A stretch of DNA of 64,000 nt from Rhynchopus sp. YZ270_cl-10. Taxonomy: Eukaryota > Euglenozoa > Diplonemea > Diplonemida > Diplonemidae. Both the position numbers and the translations under genes were made by a program. Of the stretch, positions 50,753 to 61,157 are shown one piece after another; the stretch's first letter is position 1; each line of letters opens with the position of its first letter. A model generated the notes under the pieces. That model was not told the DNA's origin and did not search any database. It was given only the letters and a program-made list of their open reading frames with translations. Location of the stretch: NCBI GenBank assembly GCA_964035575.1, contig OZ037842.1, positions 620,001 through 684,000 on the forward strand, given 5' to 3'.

Positions 50753-51751
50753 AAGAATGTTGATTTGACACAACCCGCTGACAGTGTACCTGGAAAAAAA
50801 AGAAGAAGAAAAGCAAATCAGGAACTCTGCTCGTCGCTATTCTTTTTGGGGTTTTCTTTAAGTTTTTTTGCGGGGTATTTGCTGGGAAGAAGGGGGGGAG
50901 TTTCAAAACAGATGACGTGATATGTCCCTGAGAAAGGGTTCAGGAACACCCTTTATTGGGGGGTATTTGTAAAACACAAAATACCACAGTTTACAATGAA
51001 AGCACTCTAACGGGCGCAGACACAAAAAACCGGAAGAAAAAAATGCAAAAGGACAAGATAAAACAGAGAGAAGATAGATCTAGGCCTCTCGAGCTTAGCC
51101 AACTAAGGAGAAAGGGGAAAAATGGTGGTTGTAATAGCACAGCACAGGTTCAACCAACTTCACCTCACTATATACACACAGCATTATAGTGTCTGCACCA
51201 CCACAGAAATGGGAGACACAGAAAGAGTCCTTTGGTTCCTTAAACAAGATTCTCCCCGAAGTCTTTCTGAGCGCTTCTTTTACGAAGCCCGAAAGAAAGA
51301 CAAAAAAAAGAGGGAAAATTTGAATGGAACTCTCCAGGGTGAATACATAAACTCATTAGGAAAAACCCGCGCGCGAATGACCCAAAAAAAACCCCCCCTA
51401 AGAGAACGCACACAAGATAACGTATACAACCTTTCCCTCCCCCCATACCTCCATACACACATAGGGTCCCCTTGGAACTTCCACTTTGACTAAATAGCCA
51501 AAAACCCATTATGATAATGTATCATTCTGCAATATTCTTCGAAATGATACACAAAAAAACTAATGTTTGAAGCACACTTTTTTCAAGTAAAAAAAAACTA
51601 ACTTGAACCCCACAAAAATCCCCTCAAAAGTGAATATCATGCAGAAACCACTCTAATTGCAGACATATCCAAAAAGAAAGAAAAAAAATGTAAAGATGGA
51701 TGCGATCCATCTAAGAAGAAGCACTCCTTCATTTTTTTCTCCACCCCTTTT
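50753..51751. other. Spacer downstream of the small membrane protein
   Basis: No supported gene. Contains a decayed C-like piece near 50775-50792 and a decayed A-like hairpin (CTCTCGAGCTTAG) near 51084-51100. Otherwise A-rich. Confidence 0.4.
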
Positions 51752-52609
51752 TTAGAATACACCTTTTTGGTTTTGGTTTTGAGACATCCCAGAAACGGAG
51801 GCATTTCGGGAGCCTCGGTAGGGTGTGGGTCCGAGCATCATTGAGGAGGAGGAGGGGGTTTGCGACGGGTTGTAGGTTCCGAAGACGGTTGACCCGCGGA
51901 GGCCGGAGAGCTGTTGCCGGGTGAGGCGGCTGGAGGCCTCGAGGCCGTCTTGCGCTGTGGTGAAGGACTGCACTGTGTCGCCAAGCTTATCCTCACCACC
52001 ACCACCACCACCACTACCTCCACCACCACCCTTCCCCCTCCCTGCCGCCAATAGCGGCGAATCCCCTCTGTCACTCTGCGCAACACTCGCCGCCATCTCA
52101 TCTGCCAGACTCATTGTCGTTGCGTTCTGCAGCTTCCTACGATGCCCCTGCTCTATCGCACCGTCAAGGATGGAGTAGCGCTGCATCCGGTCGTTCAACT
52201 CCTTCTCTTGCTGTGACCTGCGCACATAGCAGCACCAGATGCCTATACACGCAGCCACCGTCAGCAACGCCACAACCCCAATGAGGACAAGAAAGGAAGA
52301 CCCAAAGACGATGCTGTCCTCCCCGACACACTCCAGCTTCGTGGCATCCCAGGTTTCGCTGTCCGAACAAGGGGAGGGGGTGCTTGGGCTAGTTGAGTAA
52401 GGGTTAGGTGTGGGCGCGGCAGATGCGGCAGGGACCGTGCAGTTGCAGTCGTCAGCCAGCACAGAGGCTGCGCGTTCAAGATACGCATCACCCACAGCAG
52501 TCGCAATGCATTCCTCAAGCGGTGCGCGAAGTGGCGCATGTTCTACACACGAAAGCAGCAGAATCTTGCTCGCAATAACGCTGACCAACTCTGGAGGAAG
52601 AGATGGCAT
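51752..52609 (-). CDS. Small single-pass membrane protein, unknown function
   Basis: 285 residues, one exon. The first half has five Cys before a Pro/Thr/Ser linker (60-80) and a CSDSETWDATKLEC motif (81-94) like the short Cys pairs near membranes in protist surface proteins. One strong membrane segment spans about 100-128 (IVFGSSFLVLIGVVALLTVA then ACIGIWCCYV), followed by basic RR and a 155-residue tail that is Gly/Ser-rich (GKGGGGGSGGGGGGEDK near 192-208). This order suggests a type I protein with a cytoplasmic tail, but no clear signal peptide starts it, so an upstream exon may be missing. A CATTCTAG acceptor-like site lies 17 bp before the ATG. No family recognised. Confidence 0.65.
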   Translation of the reverse strand: MPSLPPELVSVIASKILLLSCVEHAPLRAPLEECIATAVGDAYLERAASVLADDCNCTVPAASAAPTPNPYSTSPSTPSPCSDSETWDATKLECVGEDSIVFGSSFLVLIGVVALLTVAACIGIWCCYVRRSQQEKELNDRMQRYSILDGAIEQGHRRKLQNATTMSLADEMAASVAQSDRGDSPLLAAGRGKGGGGGSGGGGGGEDKLGDTVQSFTTAQDGLEASSRLTRQQLSGLRGSTVFGTYNPSQTPSSSSMMLGPTPYRGSRNASVSGMSQNQNQKGVF

Positions 52610-53461
52610 AGTTATGTGTTTCTTTTCTAGAATGTGATGAGAGGTGGGTCAGTTTTGCTAGAGAAAAAAAAAACGGTAGGACGTTGAAGAGGGGCAAAGA
52701 TATCAATAATAATTGAGGGACAGAGGGAACCTCAGGGGAGGGGGGAAGGGAGGAGGGGCATTTTTTTTTGTTTGTCAAAAATGCGGTAGTACTGTTTCGT
52801 CTTTGATTCATTTTTGAAAAAAAGCCCTCAGTCGAGGATCCTATGTTCGCTATTTTTTATTTTTTTGTTTTGTTTTGTTTTGCTTTTTTTTTTTTTTTTT
52901 TTTTTTTTTTTGAAAACTTGGTTATATTAGCGAATCCACCCTAGAGTGTGTTCCACTATAAAAATTTTTTTTTTGTGTCTTTTACTTTTTGGGTTTTTTT
53001 TATTATTTTAGTTATGGTTATTCTTAGTTGGGTTTACTTGGCCATTTTTTCTCCTTTTTAAATTTTTTAACTTTTTTTTTTCCCCCTTCAAATCAGCGAA
53101 CGGGATCACTGAGCAACGTTCTTATAAAGATAATAAATAAAAAACATTCTCTTTTTTTTGTCGCCCTTTTTTTTTAATCTCTGAAACCAGTCAGCCACTA
53201 TACAGATGGCGAACACTACAGCCGTTTCCTCCTTCCCCTCTAAGGCTTTTAGCGTCCTCTTCTGTACTGCCATATGCCCCTATGCTTCACGTCACATAAC
53301 AATCAAACTTACAAACATCCTCCTCCTTGAGACCCCACTACAATAGCATTACAATGCAGTAACAACCTAGAAAGTTAAAAACACAGGTCTTACCTCCATC
53401 AGCCTTCCGGTTGATGGATTGCCTCAGTACGTTTAAACAATTTGTGATTTGATAAACACTT
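52610..53461. other. T-rich spacer with one E hairpin
   Basis: No supported gene. Contains a T run at about 52887-52911, the E hairpin and AT-rich sequence; GC-moderate DNA at 53190-53400 shows nothing recognisable. Confidence 0.4.
52911..52960 (-). repeat. Family E hairpin
   Basis: GAAAACTTGGTTATATTAG then CGAATCCACCCTAGAGTGTG and TTCCACTAT. Compared with 28011-28060, an AG/CT pair has become AA/TT, a compensating change. Confidence 0.6.
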
Positions 53462-53634
53462 CACACGCAGACTAGCCAGGAGACTACTAATAGTGTTACT
53501 GGTTCAAATGAGCGAGTGTTTTACCAATGGCGCTACTAGTACAAATGACTAGTGTTTTCCGACTACTGTTACAGTAACAACTACTAGTTTAGTGTTGGTC
53601 GTTACGATTAGTCCCCCTGAATAGTCCGCCATGT
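53462..53634. mobile_element. Short relative of the 34534-34913 MITE
   Basis: CACACGCAGACTAGCCAGGA at one end and CCCCCTGAATAGTCCGCC at the other; inside, AACACTAGTC- and GTTACTGTAACAG-type sequence matches the larger element in inverse orientation. About half its length. Confidence 0.65.
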
Positions 53635-53673
53635 TTTTTTTTTTTTTTTGGGGGGGGTTTTACGGGGGTTATG

Positions 53674-53710
53674 TCAGATGAACCTAAGCCTGTCATTGCT
53701 TAGTCTCCTT
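53674..53710 (-). repeat. Family A hairpin, altered tip
   Basis: TCAGATGAACCTAAGCC, TGTCATT, GCTTAGTCTCCTT. CTAAGC / GCTTAG pair perfectly but the tip sequence has changed. Confidence 0.55.
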
Positions 53711-53895
53711 TTGATCACAAATTGTTGCAAAATTAATGTAAAAAAAAAAAAAAAGGTGGGTCTGATCACCGTGCAGACGCAGACCACCCCCTGTCAGGCA
53801 TGTATCACCTCCATTTAAAAAAAATCACCGCGACAAGGCCGTCTCTCGTCTTGGCCCCCGTATACGTTGTACTATCACCTAAAGAGCTGCAGAGG

Positions 53896-54134
53896 TACAC
53901 GACGGTGAAGTAAATGACATGACATGCTCTTTTACATGTAAATGACATTTGCGTCATTTGACATGCACCCACATGTTATTTGACATATGGGTGCATGTCA
54001 AATGACATGTGATGCAAGGCAAACAGAGGGTTTTACCACAATAAAAAAAGTTAAAATGATGTCATTGACATGCGCATACATGTCATTTAACATGTAAAAC
54101 TAAATGTGCATGTCATTTACTTCACCGTCGTGTA
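53896..54134. mobile_element. 239-bp MITE with 26-bp perfect inverted ends
   Basis: Starts TACACGACGGTGAAGTAAAT and ends with its exact reverse complement. The interior is built of nested ATGACATG / CATGTCAT palindromes. Part of the terminal repeat also occurs alone at 22993-23016. No coding capacity. Confidence 0.75.
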
Positions 54135-54271
54135 ACATTCGTTGGTGGGGTGGGCAAGGTATGGGGTTCTTTTTTCCCTTCTTTCTTTGGTTAAATTTTG
54201 GAGAAAAAAAAAGGCTTGAAACATATAGGCTCTCTGATGTACACACATCATAGAAGCAAAAAAAAAAAGGG

Positions 54272-54332
54272 TGAAGTTGGTAATACAAACGTCTCTGGGA
54301 CCCCACGCAGCATTCATACAAATCGTCTCATA
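54272..54332. repeat. Family F-like element, degraded
   Basis: GAAGTTGGTAATACAAACGT, CTCTGGGACCCC and GCAGC follow the F order, but the stems are broken. Confidence 0.4.
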
Positions 54333-54390
54333 TACTAACTATTCTACTGAATAGAAGGTATAATAGGGTGCACTAAATGTACAAAGAAAA

Positions 54391-54495
54391 CCCCGCCCCC
54401 CCCCTTAGGGGGGTCCACCTAGCCGGGAATTGCTGTCACAAACCCATTTTTTTGATTTTTATGCTAAAAAATCCACTAAAAAGGTCGTACCTGGG
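54391..54495. repeat. Family K repeat, copy 1
   Basis: C-run, TTAGGGGGGTCCACCTAGCC, GGGAATTGCTGTCACAAACC and a T run. Matches 58195-58260 (inverted) and 63387-63490. Confidence 0.6.
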
Positions 54496-54585
54496 CGCAA
54501 ATCGCCCTGGGGATCACCCAAATATCCCATTAAACCACCCGACGACCTCTACACGGTGGCCCAGCGGACCCTTTTGGGGGTACCC

Positions 54586-54732
54586 CCGGGGGTAGGGTAC
54601 CACACAGGGTAGGGTCCGCGGGGGGTACCCCCTCGCGTGGGCTACCCCAGGGGGTACCCCACAGGGTTGGGTAGGGTCCGCGCGGGGTACCCTTTGGGGG
54701 GTTTGGGGTACCCCCCGGGGTACCCCCTGCAC
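54586..54732. repeat. GGGGTACCCC palindrome cluster
   Basis: At least eight GGGTACCCC-type palindromes with GGTCCGCG spacers. Similar clusters at 57230-57325 and 23710-23742. Confidence 0.7.
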
Positions 54733-54738
54733 ACCCGG

Positions 54739-55400
54739 TGGCTATTGCCTCCCAGGGAAAGGGACTCTCAAAAATTTTTTTTTGCCCTATATAGGCCTAA
54801 TTTCGACGATTTGAGGCCATTAAAAGCAAAAATTGGCACTTTTGAGCATCTGTGGGGGTCTAAAACGTGGTTTTGCGCAGCCGATTTTTCGTGGTTTTTT
54901 TACCAAAGACAAGTCGATTTTTGACCAATTTTTCATGAAAAATGTGAAGGAAATCGCTTAGGAACTTAGCTGTGTACGTGTTCTAGCTACTGCATACACC
55001 GCGGGGTATAACCAAAATGACCGTATTTTGGCTGAAATTTCGACTTGACAATTTTTCCTCGATTTGGTCAATCTGAGGTTTTGTTTGGGGTTTTTGGGCC
55101 ATTTTATGACCAACCACGCCCGCATACGTGGGAAATTACGCGCGCAATGACGACGTCACGGCGTGGGGAGCCCTCGTAATTACGAGGGGTGCTCCCGTGA
55201 TCCTTTGAGGCCATTAAAAGCAAAATTTGGCACTTTTGAGCATCTGTGGGGGTCTAAAACGTGGTTTCGCGCCCGAAAAGTCGTGATTTTACCAAAGACG
55301 CGTCGATTTTTGACCCAAAATTTTTTTTCTTCTCGCCCAAAATCGGGCGTGGTGGGTCATAAATGGCCCAAAAAATACAAAGCCTCAATGAGCAAATTGT
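54739..55400. mobile_element. Rearranged copies of the 36186-36868 element core
   Basis: GCTATTGCCTCCCAGGGAAA, GACGATTTGAGGCCATTAAA and GCATCTGTGGGGGTCTAA are shared with 36410-36540. A second partial copy begins near 55203. GAAATTACGCGCGCAATGAC at 55132 matches the near-terminal part. No paired ends are visible, so this is a composite of fragments. Confidence 0.6.
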
Positions 55401-57001
55401 GAAGAAAAAAAAAATTGGTCGAAGTTTTGGTCATTTTTACCATGTGGCAACAAATAGAATGCAGGTATCAGTATCAGTGGGATTGTTCGTGCAGTGATGT
55501 TCTCGTACCTGGAGAGTAGGCCGAGCGAGTGCTGCAAGGTATGTTTTTAAGCCCCGGTTTTTACACCCCCCCGCTCCCCCTTTTCGCCTTTGTCCCGCTC
55601 GGATGTAAATCGAAGCATATTTTTATTGTCAAAATTGTCACTTTTACTTTTTTATCATGGCATCTCGTAACCTCTACAACTCTTTTACGTCAGGGAACCG
55701 GATGAGGTGCTACTTCCGGACTGAGGAAGGGCAGTCTTTTACTTTCTTTTTTGCATGGAAGAGGTACGGAGCGGCTTCTTGTTTGTTTGTTTGATTTTTT
55801 TTGTTGTAGTCTCTACTTTTGCACTCAATTTCTCTCAACAGGTACCCGAACCGACGACCCTTCATCGTGACAGCGAAACAGTGCCGATGGAAGAGCTGGT
55901 GCAATTATTGCAAACCGGGTGGGGACCGCAAAAGTTGGGTTTTTAAACCAATTTTTCCATTAACCCACCCCATAGACCGCCCCAATTATTATGAAACTCT
56001 TAGTCAGTCACTGCTATAGCCATTTAACCCAGGGAGCATAGCTAGTGCAAAAAATTCGACTTCGGGATCCGGAAAGTCTGTCCTCTGCTCTTGCGGAGGA
56101 CTACAGTAGGCACAAGAAAATATCGCGTTCCCCCAGAAAACCAATTTTTGTCACAGTAATTTTTGCCCAGGGCATGCTCTTGAAGCATGGCGGCTTGGTG
56201 TGAGAAGGGGCAGTGTATTGTTTTGTTCTAGATTTCAACGGTTGTTAGAACGAGTCAAGTGGATGCTTATCTAAACACTGACTTTAGTACAGACCCGAGA
56301 GATCAGATATGACTTTGAGGAAAGAACAAAGCAATGCATCTGTACCCGCACGCCAGGTTGTAGTGACTCCAGAATTTTCTTAAGTTTGCGCGAAAGAGAG
56401 CGGGGGCAACTCCTTTGTGTCATGAGTCCGCTGTGTAGCACAAAGCGAGGAACCTTAAAACACTACCTGCGTGGTGGCTGAATTCACATCCCTTAGAATT
56501 ACCAGAATTCAGCCTTTGTTGAAGTAACGTACATACTTGTATGTGCGTGTCACGCTTCTCCACCCTTAAATGGGTGCACTGCTTCACTGCAGCGGGTAAG
56601 CCTCTCTCGACTAGTGCGAACTTAAGAATGTTCTGCTGCAACTTACCAAAATCGATTTTCTCACCCCAAACACCCGCAACACCCCACCTGCTACTTCGGT
56701 AGCCTGTGTTGTTGGGAGTTGGTTCTCATGTTGATCCCCAGTGACTGTCTTGCACTGCTTCTTCTGAGCCCAACGCTGTTTGGCCTGTCGACGGGGTAAT
56801 AAATACGAAGACAGGGGGGCGGTGCCAACAATTTTCCGATGATGTAACGTTTATCTGATTGATTTATCGTTTGATATACCTTGTGTGTCCTTCTTCATGC
56901 ACACCAAGCAACATATATTGAACGGTATTTTCAAGCGATACTTCGTTATGTCATCGGGGGGCGGACCCCGCGCGGACCCTTGACTCTGGCACTCTGGCTG
57001 T
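55401..57001. other. Spacer with few homopolymers
   Basis: This 1.6 kb differs from other spacers in having few A or T runs. Apart from the tentative two-exon frame at 55657-56019 I recognise nothing; there are no long frames and no known RNA. Confidence 0.4.
55657..56019 (+). CDS. Tentative two-exon small protein
   Basis: Exon 55657-55763 and exon 55842-56019 join in frame to 94 residues. The 78-bp intron between them has GT at its start, a T-rich tract and CTCTCAACAG at its end, the same size class as the introns of the coiled-coil gene. The protein starts MASRNLYNSFTSGNRMRCYF, is basic, and has Cys at 18, 51, 57 and 60. The 5' site GTACGG is weak, and the gene would be the only one on the plus strand. 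No family recognised; it may be chance. Confidence 0.28.
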
Positions 57002-57231
57002 ACCTGTGTACCTGTGTACCTGTGTACCTGTGTACCTGTGTACCTGTGTACCTGTGTACCTGTGTACCTGTGTACCTGTGTACCTGTGTACCTGTGTACC
57101 TGTGTACCTGTGTACCTGTGTACCTGTGTACCTGTGTACCTGTGTACCTGTGTACCTGTGTACCTGTGTACCTGTGTACCTGTGTACCTGTGTACCTGTG
57201 TACCTGTGTACCTGTGTACCTGTGTACCTGT
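57002..57231. repeat. 8-bp minisatellite, about 28 copies
   Basis: TACCTGTG repeats almost without error over 230 bp. Because 8 is not a multiple of 3, every frame on a strand shows the same cycle (YLCTCVPV on the plus strand), which explains the open frames. Confidence 0.95.
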
Positions 57232-57325
57232 ACCGGGGGTACCCCATGGGGTACCCCCGGGGGTAGTCTGGGGGGTACCCCATGGGGTAGTCTGGGGGGT
57301 ACCCCATGGGGTACCCCCCGCGGAC
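57230..57325. repeat. GGGGTACCCC palindrome cluster
   Basis: GGGGGTACCCCATGGGGTAC repeated three times with GTCTGGG spacers, directly abutting the minisatellite. Confidence 0.7.
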
Positions 57326-58328
57326 CCTACCCTAAGGGTAGGAATGGGCCACCGTGTACAGAGACTTTCCTGATTAAAAAAAATCGGTTTTTTGTGAAAA
57401 AAAGGCCAAAAATCTGTAACGCTCGTGTAACGCTATTGGGTCAATTTTCGACACTTGCCAAAAAAAAATTCTGAGGAGACATTATGCCTTCCAAACACCC
57501 GAAAACCACCTCGGTCCACATCCGGTGGGGTCCCAGGGTGGAAATGTATGGTTTTTTCAGCTTTTAGGGGTCCTGTGTGGGCCCCAGATGTATTCTGTAG
57601 TGTCGGAAACGCATAAAAAAGCAGTACGTCCCTCACTTCTTAGCCTAGTTACACACATAACAACCCCAAAAAAATTGTCCACAGGTCCACAGAAGTCCCC
57701 AAAACCACTCGAAAGTGATTGCCGGACCCCACTGGGGGTGGAATACCCTGTTTTCGGGTCCAAAATGCGTGTTTTTTCAGTGCCGTCCCCACCTGTAACA
57801 GCTGTAACAGTACTGTAACAGTAGCGCCTCCCAGCCAAAATGCGGTTTTTGTGTATAAAAAAAATTCAAAATTTTCAGCAAAGGTATACAAAAAAAATAG
57901 ACTTTTGGCCCCAAAACCCCCCAGAAATCGCTCTGTGCACACATCTGACTGGAAAAAACCTCTTTTCCTCGTGTTTTGGACTATTTTAAAAAATTGAATT
58001 TTTTGATAAATCGCCCTGTATCAAATCCCCTCAGAAAACGGTGAAAATGGGGTGAAAACGCTACAAAAAGTGTCAAAAAAAGTTCACAAAAGTGCCAAAA
58101 AGTCCCAAAAAGGCCTCAAATAGTGAGGATATGTCCCACAAATGTGTTTTCTGGGGTGGTTTTGCGTCTTCGAATGTTTTTTTTGCACTTTTTCATGATT
58201 TTTTGGGTAGCGTGACAGCAATTCCCACGTAGGTGGACCCCCCTAGCCCCCCCCCTCCACCCCTCTCCCATGCAATTCGATACCCAAACCCCCCCCCCCC
58301 CCATTACCCTTTTAAAAAAAAGTACCCT
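57326..58328. other. Repeat-like spacer downstream of the mannosidase
   Basis: No supported gene. Two related blocks (about 57510-57600 and 57720-57800) share GGTGGGGTCC/GGACCCCACT-type sequence and TTTTTTCAG. The right edge carries a K repeat (58195-58260). The region may be one larger degraded element. Confidence 0.35.
58195..58260. repeat. Family K repeat, copy 2 (inverted)
   Basis: GTGACAGCAATTCCCACGTA and GGTGGACCCCCCTAG are the reverse complement of the 54391 copy with a few changes. Confidence 0.6.
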
Positions 58329-60485
58329 TTAGTGTGATTTTGGTTTTGGGAGATCGTGAAGAGATGCGTATGAAGGGCGAGGTTTTCCGAGAGGAAATGG
58401 GTGGCCTTCTGTGGTCAAAACATATTTGGTGAGCGGGAGGAAGGAGGGGTCGGTGAAGAGAAGGAAGAGGTATTTGAGCGTTTCCGCGATGAAGAAGGAT
58501 TCCATGCTTTTTTTCTGTTTCGCGTCTACATCGGTCACAGCATCTACTCCTACGTAGCCCCCTTCTGCTACCTTACAATGTGTTTCAATCGCAGTAAAGA
58601 TCCTCCACCCAACCTTTCTGTACCACGGCTTCTTCGTAAACCTATAAAAGTAAAACAACGACTCCACAGCCTCAGGTCTCAAAATATTAAACGGTTTTTC
58701 TACCGTCATTTTCCCATCCTTAAATGAATATGCCTCTGCACCCAGCTGCAACTCCGTTTCATCGTACATCAAAACGCACGTTGTCATCATATCCTCCGCC
58801 CATTTGAACAACTCCTTTTCTTCCTCTCCCATAGCGTCCATGGACCATCCGGTTAAGGAGACGATGTGAAGGAGTATGGTTCCTGGTAAAAAGCAGGACA
58901 AATGATCCATCCGTTTGTGAAGACTACCGCTGCGGAGGAAGCCGAGAAGAGTGTATTTCCCTTCTTTGTCTGAAAGGTGTCTGCGCATGCCTTTGGTACT
59001 CTGTTTGAACATATCGTTATAGATGTTGTACGTCGCGTACGGCCCGGAGATGTCCCCTGCGTCATCATCCTGTTTGTTCACACCACGCTTCTCGAGGTTA
59101 AGCATCGCATCCGGGTTCGACAAAATATATTGTTTCAAAAGACACTCATAAAACGAATCCCCCAAGCTCCCGACACTATACGTATTCGAAGCGAATCTCC
59201 CCTTCAGCGGGTTAATGAACAGCGGGTAAAGCCCATCCAAATACCCTTTCCTCTGAGTCGTCTCCTCAACCTGCTCTACAACGTCTTCAGATCCGTCGCT
59301 CGTAATCCGCTTTTCGACAATATCTTTCACTACAACCGACGGAAAAAAAACCTCAAACGCTTTGGTAACCACTTGATCATATTTTCCTTCCCCAAGAAGC
59401 CAAGAAAGATACCGCCATTCAAGTTGAATGGACCCTACTTCACTGAGAATCACATTGTCTCTCGTCCACGAGTAGGTTCCGTGGTGGTGGGTGGTGGGGT
59501 TGAAGAGGGTGGGAGGAACCCCGGTGGGGTAGATGTCGAAGGCGGGGAGAAGGGTATCGGCGATGTCCTTTGCCTTCTCGAGGAGGACGTCGTCGACGGA
59601 GAGGGTGTATGCGCCAAGGAGACCGCCAATGACGCGAATGGTTACCTCAAAGACGGAAATGTTGCCGTTGTGTATGGGGTTAAGGTTTTGATCGAGGTAG
59701 GCCACGCTTTCGTCAAATTCCTGCCGCAGGCCCATGATCCAGAGGGTGTCTAGCGAATCAATCATGGTAACGGCGTATGGTTGGTCAAGAGACCAATCGC
59801 GGTAGCCGCTGCCAGGGTGCGCCTCGTCGTGGCCCCAAGCGTATTCAGTGTACCCCTTCCACGCATGGAGGGTTGCGTCCACAACCGCCGTCGCCTTCTC
59901 CATGTCTGTGTCGCCGCATTCCTGGTCGTATTCGTCCACCCGGTCGTCCTTAACCCGCCACACCCCATCGTCCTGTCTAATGAGAGGGTGGTCCACGTTC
60001 TGTGGTTCCTCCCAATTTTTTGGTGCAACACAAAACGAAGGGCGTCCCCCAAATGGTTTAAACGGCTTTCCATCCAACCCCATCCGTCTCTGGTTCAGCC
60101 CGGTTCCAGGTTTGCGGCGTGGGGTGTCCTCAGCGCGGGGTGGTTTCGCTGCTTTTCCGGTGGTGCTCCGGCTGGGGCGTTTTACTCCACTTAAAACCGG
60201 TTTGACACGCCGTTCGCCTCCCCAGCCTGGCTCTTCCAATTCATCGGGTGCGGTGGGGGGTGTGGGAACGCGTTTCTTGACCTCGCGAAGTTGGGGTTGC
60301 TCTTGAGGTCGGGTGTGCTGGTATTTGTTCACGTAGTGGAGGGAGGCGCCCAGAAGGAGCAACGCGAAGAAGACAATGGGGACAATAGGTTTGCGTGTAC
60401 TGCTGCGCGGCCGCGCAACCGTTTGAGGAAGGTGCGCCGTATGGCTCGAAGGGATCACAATGCCAACGGAGTGCCCCCTATGCAT
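58329..60485 (-). CDS. Class I alpha-1,2-mannosidase (GH47), type II membrane protein
   Basis: 718 residues, one exon. A short cytoplasmic N-terminus is followed by one membrane segment (about 34-50, IVPIVFFALLLLGASLHYV), a Pro/Lys/Arg-rich stem (60-145) and the GH47 barrel: AWKGYTEYAWGHDE (208-221), DSLDTLWIMGL (243-253), FEVTIRVIGGLLGAY (279-293), SEVGSIQLEW (348-357), GSLGDSFYECLLK (439-451, catalytic Asp), HLSCFLPG (528-535), Cys570, RPEAVES (603-609, catalytic Glu) and MESFFIAETLKYLFLLF (661-677). The calcium-binding Thr block is TTEGHP (691-696) rather than the usual NTEAHP. The conserved Cys pair (531 and 570) is kept. Such enzymes remove alpha-1,2-mannose from N-glycans in ER or Golgi. 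A start further in is unlikely since the anchor needs this N-terminus. Confidence 0.95.
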   Translation of the reverse strand: MHRGHSVGIVIPSSHTAHLPQTVARPRSSTRKPIVPIVFFALLLLGASLHYVNKYQHTRPQEQPQLREVKKRVPTPPTAPDELEEPGWGGERRVKPVLSGVKRPSRSTTGKAAKPPRAEDTPRRKPGTGLNQRRMGLDGKPFKPFGGRPSFCVAPKNWEEPQNVDHPLIRQDDGVWRVKDDRVDEYDQECGDTDMEKATAVVDATLHAWKGYTEYAWGHDEAHPGSGYRDWSLDQPYAVTMIDSLDTLWIMGLRQEFDESVAYLDQNLNPIHNGNISVFEVTIRVIGGLLGAYTLSVDDVLLEKAKDIADTLLPAFDIYPTGVPPTLFNPTTHHHGTYSWTRDNVILSEVGSIQLEWRYLSWLLGEGKYDQVVTKAFEVFFPSVVVKDIVEKRITSDGSEDVVEQVEETTQRKGYLDGLYPLFINPLKGRFASNTYSVGSLGDSFYECLLKQYILSNPDAMLNLEKRGVNKQDDDAGDISGPYATYNIYNDMFKQSTKGMRRHLSDKEGKYTLLGFLRSGSLHKRMDHLSCFLPGTILLHIVSLTGWSMDAMGEEEKELFKWAEDMMTTCVLMYDETELQLGAEAYSFKDGKMTVEKPFNILRPEAVESLFYFYRFTKKPWYRKVGWRIFTAIETHCKVAEGGYVGVDAVTDVDAKQKKSMESFFIAETLKYLFLLFTDPSFLPLTKYVLTTEGHPFPLGKPRPSYASLHDLPKPKSH

Positions 60486-61157
60486 GGTGCCTCCCCGCTT
60501 ACCGTCTCGCCTCCCAACTGTGGTGGTGGTGGTGTGGTGGGAGAAGGCTGGGATGGGGGGGGAGACAGTGAGGGAGGTCGTACTTCAATTGCTTTAGTGG
60601 GATCCAACCTCTGAGATGAACCAAAAGCTGGAGTCTCAACTAGAGGGTGTGATTATGACACTGTGTTCGACAGGTCAGAGGCTGGACCCCATGTAGAAGA
60701 GGTTTTCTATAAAAAAACACCATTCATTTACCCTCCCTGACAGAATGGTTTGCATAAGGGCGGACAACGGGAGGAAATATAAACTAGAGGGAGGGAGGGA
60801 GAGGTATTTTTTTTAATCGCTTTCGGCTTTTCGGCCAAAAAACATTTTTTTTTTCTGGGGGGAAAAAATGCCCAGGAATAAAAGGGGTTTTTAAAAGGGG
60901 GGTGGGAATGGGATTGGGTGGGAAGGAGTGTGTGTCTTTGTATGTTTTTTTTTGTGGGGGTTGTATCCCAGCTGTTTTTCTGAGCTCTACCGAGGAGAAT
61001 GCAGGAGGGATGTCACCCCCACCCATTTTTTTTATTGGCACCTTCACCTTACCCGATGAATGGCGATACAGTGTAGAGTATGTTTGCTGTCTTAGACACT
61101 TGTTATAGAGTACCCTCAGGAGTTGTGGGGGAGGAAAGAACAAAAATAAAAAAGGTA

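Noticed and set aside
56881-57474. Open frame with repeating YLCTCVPV peptide
   Set aside because: Product of the 8-bp TACCTGTG minisatellite, which gives the same cycle in all three frames.
58977-59753. 258-residue plus-strand frame in the mannosidase locus
   Set aside because: Antisense to the GH47 coding sequence, whose motifs are complete on the other strand.
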